This document shows positions 43,363-54,651 of a DNA stretch of 64,000 bases, one piece after another (the stretch's first letter is position 1; every line of letters begins with the position of its first letter). The notes beneath the pieces were generated by a model. The model ran no database searches. It worked only from the letters and a program-made list of their open reading frames with translations, and had not been told where the DNA came from. This stretch comes from Rutpela maculata (lineage: Eukaryota; Arthropoda; Insecta; Coleoptera; Cerambycidae). The stretch is taken from assembly GCA_936432065.2 (NCBI GenBank), contig OW386286.2:83083652-83147651 (forward strand), in the 5' to 3' direction. Made by a program: the position numbers and the translations under genes.

Positions 43363-44604
43363 CACTAAAAATGTCTGTGAATGATACAATACATTTTCGT
43401 TTTGGTTAATTTTTACAGAAAAAATCATTTCATATGAGAACCAATCGTTTGATTTTCGCGGAATAGTTGACAACTTGAACAATAATTTTTTCACTGTTGG
43501 GCCCTCGGAATTTGTCTGGCGTTTGTTATATCGCGATAATTATAATCTATTTACCTATATATACAATTCCCAGATAAGAACCAAATCGTTTGATTTTGAC
43601 CATTTTTTCTTACAACTTCGGATTGAAATTTCGGGCCTTCCGGCCCACGGAATTTGTCTGGCGATAAGCTTCCGTTGGATGTTTTTCTTTAAAACGTAAG
43701 TCTAACTTGACGCCAGATAGGAACAAAACGTTTGAAATTGCTCATTTTCATGAAATTTTCTTTTTTGTTTTCCGCTGAGGGGCCCTGGATAACCGTTTGA
43801 TAAACACGAAAATGGTTAGTACAAATCAGGCACAAAAAGCTCCCAAAAGGCCAGATAGGAACCAAACGTTTAAAAAAATCTGTCACTATCCCACGGTCTA
43901 TATCTACCACATTTTATATATGGGTTAGGAAGCCCTTGAATTACCTGAGGTTGGTAACGCTTTCTGCAGAGTTGCCAGCTTTAGGTTGATTGTGATTAGC
44001 CGAAAAATGAGTCATTTTGTGTTTGTTAGCTTTTTAAGTTTTTGCTACTAGTTTAAAAGCATTTGTTTGCTTTTGTCTAAAAGTCACCTGACAGTGACAG
44101 CAACGAGCAACGAAAATTATAATATAAACTAAAATATTTTCTGGTCGATAGTAACATTTTTATTTTAAGAAAATAAGTGAAACCCTAACAAAGGGACGCA
44201 AAGGCCCCACTTTTTCATCAGAGCGGTTGTTAATAATTAAAATAGCAAATAATTATAAACACATCGCAGAATAAAAAAAACTGATGCAATATCTTGCAGG
44301 GACAAAGAAGCTGAACGATTTCTACAATACAATAAAATAGATTTTAATATTTGCCTTTTAGCTACATTAGAAAACTAAGTATGTCTCTCGTGTTCCAAAA
44401 ATTCCAAAATATTTGTTTCATCATCGCTTATTTCGTCGAAAGCTTCAATTTTTAATAATTTAACCAAAAAATATCAACTATCAACACCAAGCATAAAATT
44501 TTTAGGTTAACCTCGGACTAACAAAGACTTGACCACCTTGAAGCTCGGGCTAAGTTACCTCTGACTTTAGCCTAGGGTTACTTTTAACCCGACTTGATAA
44601 ACAT

Positions 44605-45419
44605 AAGTAAACGTATTCAGAATACGATTTTCAAAAAAAAGTTGCTATACATTTTTCCGATTATCCCACTGGCTTTTCCGGAAAAGCGACTTGAAAAATA
44701 TATTTGTGTCTTTTCGTGTTTTTTTTTAAAATTTTGAATGCAAATATCTCGGAAAGCACGCGATTTTAGGGCTAAATGGACATAAATAAACTTGTTAAGA
44801 ATAAGGTTTTCTACAAAAAAGCTCGTATACATTTTTCGATTATCCTATTGGTCTTTCCGGAAAATCTTCTTGAAAAATATATAAGGTATTTGCCTTTTCG
44901 TGTTTTTTTTTTTAATTTGGACGTATGTATCTCGGAAAGTACATATTTTTAAAGCTAAATGAATATTAGTAAACTTGTTCAGAATGTGATTTCCTACAAA
45001 AAAGGTTCTATATATTTGAGAAATATATACGTCAAAATGAAAAAAAAAACACGAAAAAGCAAATATAAATATTCTTCAAGAAGCTTTTCCGGAAAAGCCA
45101 ATGGGATAATCGAAAAATGTATACGAGCTTTTTTGTAGGAAATCTCATTCTGAACAAGTTTACTTATGTTCATTTAGCCATAAAATCGCGCACTTTTCAG
45201 GATATTTGCATTCAAAGTAAAAGAAACACGAAAAAAACACATACATATATTTTTCAAGTCGCTTTTCCGGAAAAGCCAATGGGATAATCGGAAAAATGTA
45301 TAGAACCTTTTTTGTAGGAAGTCGTATTCTGAACACCTTTGCCTCGTTTAGCGTTAAAAACGCGGACTTTTCGAGATATATACGTATAAATAAATAAAAA
45401 ACACGAAATAACGTATATA
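44605..45419. repeat. Foldback repeat with ~177-bp tandem modules
   Basis: Two to three direct modules (near 44627, 44800 and 44980) with CTTTTCCGGAAAAGC-like palindromes are followed by inverted versions of the same modules up to 45419. Every module has ATACATTTTTCCGATTATCC-like and CACGAAAA landmarks. Errantivirus B is inserted at the right end; related AT-rich sequence resumes after 56899. Confidence 0.7.
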
Positions 45420-45652
45420 TGTTAGATCACTGTTTGCGTGATTGATTTTTTAAAAACTTTTTATTTAGTTACATGAGGAATCAACGTTGATTCCTGAATA
45501 AAATATGCAATTTATGTATGATACATTTAATATGAAGTGAGTATGATAACTGCCGGTACAAATGCTTGTTAGTCTTATTTATAAGTTTTCACATGATGTG
45601 TCAGCCAAAGTTGAACAAAGGAAATGCAAGCTAGCTAATCAGCATAATATTG

Positions 45653-48631
45653 CATGTACAGGTCCTCAACTTGTCAGGGTAAGTCATATAATGTTTTCTT
45701 CGATCTTTTTTACGCTTTATTATCAGAAATAAATGAAATATATCCAAATTATGTGCTGGTAATATGTGGTGATTTTAATATACACTTTGAAAAAGATAGT
45801 TTACAGACAAACGAATTTGTAACGTTACTAAAGGTATTTAATTTATCCACCACCATCAACACTCCAACAAGGGTTGTAAACAACTCAAGCTCTCTAGTAG
45901 ACAACATACTGATCAATGATACAGAAATACTTCTAAATACTTCAAATGACGATTACGGTCTTAGCGATCATTATGGGCAAAAAATTACTCTTCAAAACGT
46001 ATCCCTCAGTCCTGAACCCCTAAAAATAGAAAAAAGAATATTCAGTCCTAGAAATAAAATCCTTTTCAAAAACTTAATTTCTGAAATAGACTGGAGTACA
46101 CTCTACACAGAAACTGATGTAAATCTAGCTTGCGATGTTTTTTATGATTATTTCAACAGCTGTTTTAATGTGGCTTTTCCAGTTAAATATATCAAGATCA
46201 ATCATGAAAATAAATGTCCGGGATGGATTACAGAGGGGATAAAAACATCATGTCGTAATAAACGCTCTTTATTATATATTAAAAAATTTTTTACCACAAA
46301 TATATTCTTCAAAAATTACGTGCGCAACTATTGTAAAACACTGGAAAAACTCGTAATCATTGCAAAACAAATTTATGCAAATAATTATATAACAAACTCA
46401 TCAAACAAAATAAGATCTACTTGGAAATTAATTGATTCAAACATAAAACAAAAAGCGGCTAAGACACAGAATGACATTAATATCCTAAATCAAGAAAATG
46501 AAATAATCAGGGATCCACTCGCAGTGGCATCAGAATTTCAAAAATTTTACTTAAACGTGGGAGAGGAACTAACAAAAAACATAACCAGCAAAAGAGAAGC
46601 TATGGCTTACGTAACGACAGTAAAATCGTATAAGTATAACTCATTTTTCTTTTCACCAATGACAGAAGCAGAAATAAAACGACTGATAAAAAATTTTAAA
46701 CAAAAAAACAGTACAGGCTCAGACGATATCCCAATAACAATAATAAGCGAAGTAGTAGACTACCTTATAAAACCAATAACTTACATAATTAACTTATCTC
46801 TAATTACAGGAACTTTTCCAAGTTGCCTTAAACATGCAGTAATTAAACCACTATTTAAAAAAGGTGAGAAAACCGATATATCGAACTACAGACCAATTTC
46901 ACTTTTATCAGTTATCTCTAAAATTCTGGAAGCTGCAGTTAAGGAGCAAATTACCAAATATTTTGAAAAAAATAAAACATTCTCAGATAGACAATACGGC
47001 TTTAGAAGTGGGAAAAATACAACGGCAGCTACTCTCGACTTAATCGGTAATGTAAATGAAATACTAGAAAATAAAGACATACCAATTACTGTCTTCTGCG
47101 ATTTATCGAAGGCTTTCGATTGTGTCGACCACAAAATTCTGCTGGACAAGATGGAGTATTATGGAATACGGGGCATTGTTCATGATTGGTTTAAATCTTA
47201 CTTAAGTGATCGCACCATGTCTGTGAAAATAACATCAATCGAGGGGGAGCGAGTAAACAAAGTATCCACAAACCCGGGCTACATAAAGTGTGGGGTTCCG
47301 CAAGGTTCTATCCTGGGACCAACTTTATTCTTAATATACGTAAATGACGTAGCAGCAAATTTCCCACTCGCGAAATTCTCACAATTTGCTGACGACACAA
47401 GCATCACGCTACAGCACAAAAATTTAGACGATCTAATCGGTATAACAAAGACTTTATTAGAGGATTTATGCGATTGGTTCGCAGCCAATAAGGTGGTTTT
47501 AAATGTCAATAAAACTTTTAATATTCTATTCCAACCAAACAAAACACAACCTCATACTGTTATCTCAACAAATGGTGGAGATGTCATCCCCACGTCTACC
47601 ACTAAATTTTTAGGTATTCATTTGGACCAACAGCTTGACTGGAAAACTCACATTATAGAATTAAATAAAAAATTAAGCCATGCAGTTTATGCCATAAATA
47701 CAATCAGACAAAACATCGGTTTCAATGTTGGTAAAACAGTCTATTGTGCATACTTCTACTCTATTATGCAATATGGAGTAGAATTTTGGGGAAATTCAAC
47801 CAATGCTAAGACAACATTTTTAGTACAAAAAAAAGCCATAAGAGCACTATTTAATCTAAATACGCGGGACTCGTGTAGAGATTACTTTAAAAAGCACAGA
47901 ATATTTACCTTAACGAATTTGTACATATATAAAATCAGTATAATAATTTACAAAGAACAAAAAAGGCTTTCCACACCATCTGATATCCACAATTATGATA
48001 CACGATACAGAAACATATACCGAACTCCATCATACAATTTGGATGTAAACAGAAGAGGACCCGCATATGCAGGTGTAAAAATATTTATCATCTTCCAGAA
48101 AGAGTTCAGCAAAAACCGTCCTTAAATCTATTTAAAAAGGAATTGAAAAATATTCTAAAAACCAATGTTTTCTATAACTTAAACGAATTTTTTGAGGATG
48201 ATCTCAACTAAAACAACAGGTCATTTGTATTTTCGGAATCCGAGTAGCCACAACAAATAAATATGAATGGCACTATATACCTACATCATATCATTTGCTT
48301 AGATTTTATTAAATATCATTGAATTTCATTGAATATCATTTAAAATTTGCAGGTCTCAGCCTGCTAGCTTAAATACGTACCATTTATTATTGTTGCTATT
48401 ACTATTCTTACCTTATTGTAGTATGTTATCTATAATGTAGTATATTATCTGAGATAGACAATTATTCTATAAACCACAGTCAAACTAGGCGATATTTTCT
48501 CTAAGGCTCGGAAAGAGCCAGAAGTATGTATCTAGTTCTAACAATACATGTGTACACCAAAACAACCATTGTAGTTTGTAAGATACATATTGTGGGAAAT
48601 AAAATATTTCTATCTTTCTATCTATCTATTG
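45653..48631 (+). mobile_element. 5'-truncated LINE inserted in the LTR
   Basis: About 3 kb, plus strand, with the 5-bp duplication TATTG on both sides (45648-45652 and 48627-48631). It starts within the endonuclease coding region, so it is 5'-truncated. The 3' UTR ends in AATAAAATATTTC and short TCTATC repeats rather than poly-A. RT and endonuclease motifs place it in the jockey/CR1 group; the exact clade is unresolved. Confidence 0.88.
45654..48211 (+). pseudogene. LINE ORF2: partial AP endonuclease and reverse transcriptase
   Basis: The open frame 45654-48125 (823 codons) begins partway through the apurinic-type endonuclease, which nicks the target DNA in retrotransposition. The conserved CGDFNIHF and a late LSDHYG are present, while the N-terminal catalytic motifs are missing. 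RT motifs follow in order: NYRPISLLS, DRQYGFR, FCDLSKAFDCVDH, GVPQGSILGP and the catalytic FADDT. A C-terminal domain continues to a one-base frame change near 48080; the remaining ~40 codons (LNLFKKELKNIL) run in another frame to about 48211. No gag-like ORF1 is present because of the truncation. Confidence 0.88.
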
Positions 48632-48761
48632 TGAGGAGTTAAAATGAAACTTTATATCTAGATAAGCAATTCAAAGGAAGCTGTTATCTAATACTGTAAT
48701 ATGATGCTATCTGTAATGTCGCTTTATATCTTGATGATATAGCGTATAATTTTATATAACA

Positions 48762-48773
48762 ACTTCCCCCTTA
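48762..48773 (-). other. Polypurine tract of errantivirus B
   Basis: The AAGGGGGAAG purine run directly inside the 3' LTR is identical to that of copy A. Confidence 0.78.
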
Positions 48774-49011
48774 ATAAAAAAGTTGATGTTATGCAGCAAC
48801 TTTTGAAAATTGTTAGAAACGTTAAATGAATATAATGCAAAATAAATTGAAACAATGTTGAATGAATACAAAGCAAAATAATAAAATACATAAAAGTTAA
48901 AATTGGTAGATGATAATAATAATAAGCGAGTAGTACATTACATAAATGTAATAAGAATAAAATACAATGGTCTAAATTAATAGACAAGGGTAAAACTCCA
49001 CATATGAAAGT

Positions 49012-50851
49012 CTATGTTAACTCGATGTCCTCTTCTTCTTGAGGTTTAATACCGGGTCGCTTTCTTGGAGGGATCAGTCTAGGAAATTTGGTAAAAACTC
49101 TGCTTCGCTCTGAAGGAGGTGAAGGAGGGTTGTCCGTTGAGGGTTGGATTCGCAATGCTCCACATCTTCTTCTTCTGCATTTACAGGTTATGTAAAGTAG
49201 AACTAATAGAATGATGAGAGTGATTATGAAATATGTGAACCAAGATATGTGTTTGGTCACAAAAGGTTCGTTTATGAGGTCATCCAGGTCTTTGGAATAT
49301 TGGTCCAATTTGTTTTTAGCAATATCTAGGTCTTCTACGTCGAGATTGTTTAATTTGAGAGGTTTTAATTTTGGAATTTTGATTTTGTCGGGCATGTGAT
49401 TACAGCATTCAAAAGGAATTTGGATAGGATGTGAATTGTCCTTAATTTCGGAAAAGTCTTTAGCACTGGCTTGTATTCGGGTGATGCCTGCGTAGGCGTA
49501 ACATCCTGGTTGTAGTTTGATGATGGAATTTTTGTTGGTTAGCTCTGTTGTGGATTCTCTCTTTGGACAGTTGATGGTAATGTGAAGTGGTTCGGAATTA
49601 ATTATTAACCATGAGTTGTCTTCAAGTTCTTGGACATTGTACCCTTGGCTGATGATGAAGGAGGTCTGGCAGTTTTCTGGGAGTCTAGCTAGTTGTTTGA
49701 GAATTCTGGCTTCGCATATGGCATTTTGATCGATGGGATAAGCGTATAGGTTTGAGCATAGTTTGGTTCCAAAATAAAGAGGTTTGCATTCTTTCAAATT
49801 TTGTATAGGTATGTACATTAAAGAATCATCGTCTCTCGCGATAAACTTTTGTGAAATAGATAAAATGTGATGTAGACCAGTTCTGTTATCAAGTATCGGG
49901 ATAGGATATAGGCGATAGGTGTTATAATTTTGGGGTTCAACAAGTGGTATTGGTAAAACAAATACTAAGTTAGAATCCATTTGAAACGCTTGTAATTCAA
50001 TAATATCCAAATACTTAGCAACTGCCGATAATTTAATGGGGAGAGGCAAATTGTTCCTTAGTAAGCTCTGTGAAACTTCTTGTAGTGCTGTCACTAAGTG
50101 ATTAGGGGTTATGATTGACGTGTGAATGATTCCTAGTCTGGCAAATGTTATTGAATTTAGAATGTCGTTTAAATTATCTTCGATATACAAATAGCTCGCC
50201 ATTAGTTGTTCGGAAATGTATAAGAATTTTAGTTTTATATGAGCGGCCTCAATAGCTTGAGTCATGGTTTGAATTGTGCGTTCGATTTCTTCGAGATCTT
50301 TGTTAAATGTTTCCTCGTCAATTTGTAATTTTTGTATAGTCGAGTTGAAGTTTTTAATAACAGAAGTCGTAACTGAAATTTGATTTTTGATTAAGTTTTC
50401 CAATTGATGTTCGTCGTTATTTAGTTTATTTATACAATTAGTATAGTACTGGCCATCTTCAGCATCTAGGTTTCCAGTTATGGATTTGAATATTGTACCG
50501 ATACCGTTAAGTATTCCTCGTTTATATCTTTTTGTATCTGAAAAGATTTCGTCAAATTTCATTTTTATAGAGTTGGATATTTGTGCTAAAAGGTTAAAGT
50601 CTGTTTTAATTTCACTCGTAAAAATAATTGACTTATGATCACCATTATGGAGAGTGTACAAGATTCTGTCTAAGATGTTTTGATTTTTGTCAAAAGCTAG
50701 TTTGAGGGATGAAATGTTTTTATGCACTAGTAGAGTCCATTTGTCATTTGTCACCACGATGTCCGTGTCTTGGTGGTAGTATACACCAACGGTGTTATTG
50801 ATTGGGGTAATTTTGTATTGACAGTGTGCTGATCCGAACAGCAGGAGAAAC
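49012..50851 (-). CDS. env: env (baculovirus F-like fusion glycoprotein), copy B, open
   Basis: 581 codons from the first internal ATG (50757), with the frame open upstream to a splice acceptor (TTTTCAG|G at 50852) that begins with a hydrophobic FLLLFGS signal-peptide end. The initiating exon therefore comes from the leader by splicing, as known for gypsy-type errantiviruses. A furin-type RYKR site at residues ~77-80 precedes a GILNGIGTIF fusion-peptide-like segment. A Cys-bearing ectodomain follows, then one membrane anchor near residues 505-525 (WFTYFIITLIILL), a CKCRRRRC basic stretch and a Pro/Arg-rich cytoplasmic tail. Unlike copy A, no stop or frameshift is visible. Cell-surface glycoprotein mediating membrane fusion by family analogy; activity is not established. 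Confidence 0.85.
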
Positions 50852-50863
50852 CTGAAAATAAAT

Positions 50864-53800
50864 TTAATTTTCAGTATATGGTTTCATTCTATCAAAATTT
50901 ACTTTGGTTTCTTGTTTCGTTTCGAGGTTTAATAAGGTAGCAGAATTTTGAAAAATTTCTTTTATTTTAAAAGGACCGTTAAATTTGTTTTGCAATTTGT
51001 TTTTGATTTGTGATTCTTTTACGTAAACTAAGTCACCTATTTTGTACTCAGATCGTTTTTGGGGAACATTTCTGTCGAAACGAACTTTTGCTTTCTCTTT
51101 TTGAGATTGTGTTCGACTACGGGCTATTTTATAGTAGTGGGATATTCTGTTGTTTAAATCTCTAACGTATTTGGTTATTAACTCTTTTTGGTTATATAAA
51201 GTTTCGGGTGGTCTGTTAGACGTATGACCAAAGATAAGTTCATATGGGGTGAAACCGTGTGTTTTATTTACTGAATTGTTATAGCATATTACTGCATATG
51301 GTAAAATTGTGAAAGGATGTTCGTTCGGATTTTCAGTTTTATGAATTCTTATCATTTCAGCTAGAGTAGCATGAAATCTTTCTATGGATCCGTTCGATTG
51401 GGGATGTCCTACGCTTGAATAAGTAAATTTTATGTCGTAGAGGGTGCAGAGATCTTTGAGCAAACGGTTGTCAAATTCGCCACCGTAATCGCAGTGGATT
51501 CTTAGCGGGGTACCGTAATGTTGAAAGTATAACAAGGTATTTACGACGGATTTTGCGGATTTGTCCGGGACTGCATAGGCTTGTGTAAATTTAGTTAACT
51601 CGTCGCGAATAGTTAAAGCGTAATTTCGAGTTGGGAATTCAAATAAATCGATATTAATTCTTTCGAATGGTGTTCTTGGGGTTTCCGTGACTACTAGAGG
51701 GTTGTTAAGGTTTTTCCGGCATTCTTTAGTCTTTTGGCAAGTTTCGCAATTTTTTATAAAATTTTCAACGTCTTTAGTTAGACCTTGCCAAGTGTATTTT
51801 TCTCTAATTCTTTGAATCGTTTCATTTATTCCACGGTGTGGATTATTTTTACCAAAATGATTTTGCTCCAATATAATTGGAATTTCATCTTCGTCGGCAG
51901 TTCTGACGATATCTTGACAAATTACTACTTTTAAGTCTTTCTCCGCAAAAATGAATGATAGGATTTCAAGAATGGGGAGGTCTAAGTTATTTTCGACAAA
52001 GTATGTCTTAGAGAGATCTAGGACATCTTGATTTTTAAATAATACCGAAAATAGATGTTCAATTACAGATTCGGTATCAAAAGGTAGAGGGATGATAAAA
52101 TGTATCCTATATCTGACCGTTTTGCTTGATACAATATTGATTTTATCGTTATGAAATTCGGGATTTTCTTCGAATATGTCCTCGATAATTTTATGATGGA
52201 GGTCTTGTAAGTTATTTTGTTGGAAGAAAGTTATAATATCTTTGTGTTCTCGGTATAAGAGTTGTTTGTTTGATGCTTTGATTTTTGAATAGTCTATTAA
52301 AGATGTTGTTTTATATAAGTTGGCGAAAGTTTCAAATTCTTGAGAAATTTGTTCGTTAGTTATTTCGTTATTATCGTCTGGGTTTTCGTCGTTGTCTGAC
52401 TCTTCGTCATTCGCGGCTAGAACCTTTGAATAGAATTTGAATAGAATTTGGAACATTCGGAAAAATGATTAATTTTGATTCTGGAAAGTGCGTCCGCGTT
52501 CTTATTGATTTTGCCGGGTTTATAAATTATTTCGTAATCGTACTCTTCTAATTTGAGTCGCCAACGGGCAAGTCTACTTCCTGGATCTTTTATAGAGAAT
52601 AGCCAGGTGAGTGGTCTGTGGTCGGTGACAAGCTTGAACTTCCTACCATACAGATATGATCTAAAGTGTTTTACACTCCATACTATCGATAAAAGCTCGC
52701 GTTCAATCGTTGAATATTTAGTTTCTGCACTGCACAAGGTTCTAGAAGCATAGGCAATGGGTAAATCTTTGCCAATAGGCCCCTGGCTCAGCACCGAGCC
52801 GACGGCAAATGCGCTCGCATCAGTGGTTAGAACGAAAGGTTCATCAAAGTTGGGGTAGATTAATATCGGAGTTGTCGTTAATGTTTGTTTCAAATTTTGA
52901 AAATAATTTATAAAATCATTGTTGAAGAGAAATGGTACGTCTTTTTGTAGTAGTTTTGTTAAGGGCTTGGTTATCTTGGAGAAATTAGGAATAAAGCGCC
53001 TATAATATCCGGCTAAGCCTAGAAATGATTTAATTTCTTTCGGATTTTTCGGTTGAGGAAAATTTAAAATAGCGTCAACCTTTGAAGGGTTTGGTTTTAC
53101 GCCGTCCTTTGTAATTAGGTGTCCTAAATAAGCGACTTCCTTGCGGAGAAACTCGCATTTGTCTGGTTGAATTTTGAGGTTGGCTTTTTGAAGGCGTTTA
53201 AAGACTTCAGTTAGACGGGAAATGTGTTCGTGAATTGTAGGAGAGTAAATAATAATATCGTCCATGTAGACGAGACATCGTTCATTTCGAATACCTAACA
53301 GGATGTTATCCAAAACTCTTTGAAAGGTTGATGGAGCGTTTTTGAGTCCAAATGGCATTCGCATGAATTCATAATGACCGTTCTCAACTGTGAAAGCAGT
53401 CTTTTGAATATCTGCGGGATTAATTTCGATTTGGTGAAAACCAGAAGCCAAGTCTAAGGTTGTGAAATATTGGCATTTGCCAAGTTGGTCTAAACGATCG
53501 GAAATGTTGGGCAGAGGATATTTGTCACCGATTGTAACCTCGTTGAGTTTGCGGTAGTCGACTACAACGCGCCATTTCTGTTTACCAGAAGCGTCCAGTT
53601 TTTTGGGAACTACCCAGACAGGAGAGGACCAAGGTGAGATTGAGGGTTGAATAATACCTTGACTTAACATTTTCGATACTTGGGACTTAACTTCTTCTTT
53701 GTGGACCTGAGGATAGCGATACGATTTCGTAAATATCGGTCGGGAATTGTCGGTGTCAATAGGGTGTTTGATTTCGTTGGTAAAGGTCAAATTGTCTCCT

Positions 53801-54601
53801 TCTAAATAGAATATATCTTGAAAGTCTAAACAAAGCTGCGTTACTATTTCGGCCTCTTCTTCGTTTAGATGATCCAAGCGCAATTCGTTCCTGATTTCAA
53901 AGGATCTGTCTGTCTGTAAGTGTTGGTCAGAATTTTGAGTATTTAAATTAAAAATTGATTTGAATTTTTGTACTGGTTCCAGGTTAAGATTTGAGAAGTT
54001 TATGGTTTTTGGGATGGCGTTTGCGTTTATTATTGAAGTTAAAAATTCTCCATTGTGATCCATTTTGGACAATGGCATTTGGTAAGCGTACTTTCTCGTT
54101 TTCCTGGGCTAACAGTATAGCCTCGGTATTTCGCAGGTTACATTTTAGTTTACAGATTTTTTCCATGCGAGGTTCGATAGAAATTAAATTTTTGATGTTT
54201 CCTAAATTTAGATTTTGGTTTTTGATGTTAGAGTTACTAGTTGGTTGTACAGGTAAATTTACTGTAGTTTCTTCCGTGACTTTAAATAGTGGTACGGTTT
54301 TAAAATTTGTGACTAGTTGTTTGTTTTTAAAGTCTACTTGGCATTCGTAATGTTCTAAAAAGTCTGCGCCTAATAATCCATCAAAATCTATATCTAGATT
54401 ATAGATATAAACTTTGTGTGACTCATCTAAAAAGGGGATGAGAACAGATTCGTTGATATAAATTTTTTGATCGGTAATACCCTGTATAATTACATTTTCA
54501 GGAGATTTACGTCTATAATTTTCAGCTGTTTTAGGTTTAAAAATTGATATGCCTGCACCTGTGTCAATTAAGATTTTAAATTTACCAGTTGCGTCTTTCA
54601 T
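50864..54601 (-). pseudogene. pol: pol of errantivirus B, two frame breaks
   Basis: Protease (ILIDTGAGISIF) in 53984-54601. RT and RNase H in 52417-54078 (YMDD near residue 271 of that frame; LTTDASAF, TDHRPLTW). Integrase in 50864-52456, with the HHCC region (H201, H208, C238, C241 of the frame) and a D,D-35-E triad (D271 in INIDLFEF, D324 in HCDYGGEF, E360 in NGSIER). A one-base insertion near 54069 separates protease from RT. An 11-nt tandem duplication (GAATAGAATTT type, near 52430-52452) separates RNase H from integrase. The stop at 50864 lies beside the env splice acceptor. Each enzyme domain is individually intact. Confidence 0.92.
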
Positions 54602-54651
54602 ATAATAGAGATTTTTTGAGTTTACGGTTAGTAAGGTATGCGGGGGTGTAT

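Larger units (their letters stand above)
35793..43900. mobile_element. Long-TIR (foldback/Galileo-like) DNA element, split by a Gypsy element
   Basis: The inverted ends are TAGACCGTGGGATAGTGACAG (35793) and its complement ending at 43900, flanked by a possible TAT repeat. Arms of about 0.8-1 kb (35793-36650 and 42845-43900) are built from repeated short modules of the type AAACGATTT...TCTGGC. The right arm is expanded by a 141-bp tandem repeat. Apparent ORFs in the arms mirror each other and are not genes. Without the internal Gypsy element the length is about 3.4 kb. Long modular TIRs recall Foldback and Galileo, but no transposase is recognised. Confidence 0.75.
35694..44604 (+). mobile_element. 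GGGCC-family element, copy d, split by an 8.1-kb insertion
   Basis: It abuts copy c directly. The left part 35694-35790 and right part 43904-44604 together align with copy b, including GTCACCTGACAGTGACAG near 44085. The right end is cut off at about 44604, within the terminal block, by the following foldback repeats. Split by the long-TIR element at a TAT target. Confidence 0.7.
45420..48761 (-). repeat. 3' LTR of errantivirus B, interrupted by a LINE
   Basis: LTR parts 45420-45652 and 48632-48761 flank the inserted LINE. Joined they equal the length of 56537-56899. It starts TGTTAGATCACTG and ends ATAACA. Confidence 0.92.

Noticed and set aside
42967..43368. 133-codon ORF with a three-fold repeated peptide
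   Set aside because: It is produced by the 141-bp tandem repeat in a transposon arm; the inverted arm has mirror ORFs, so it is not a protein gene.
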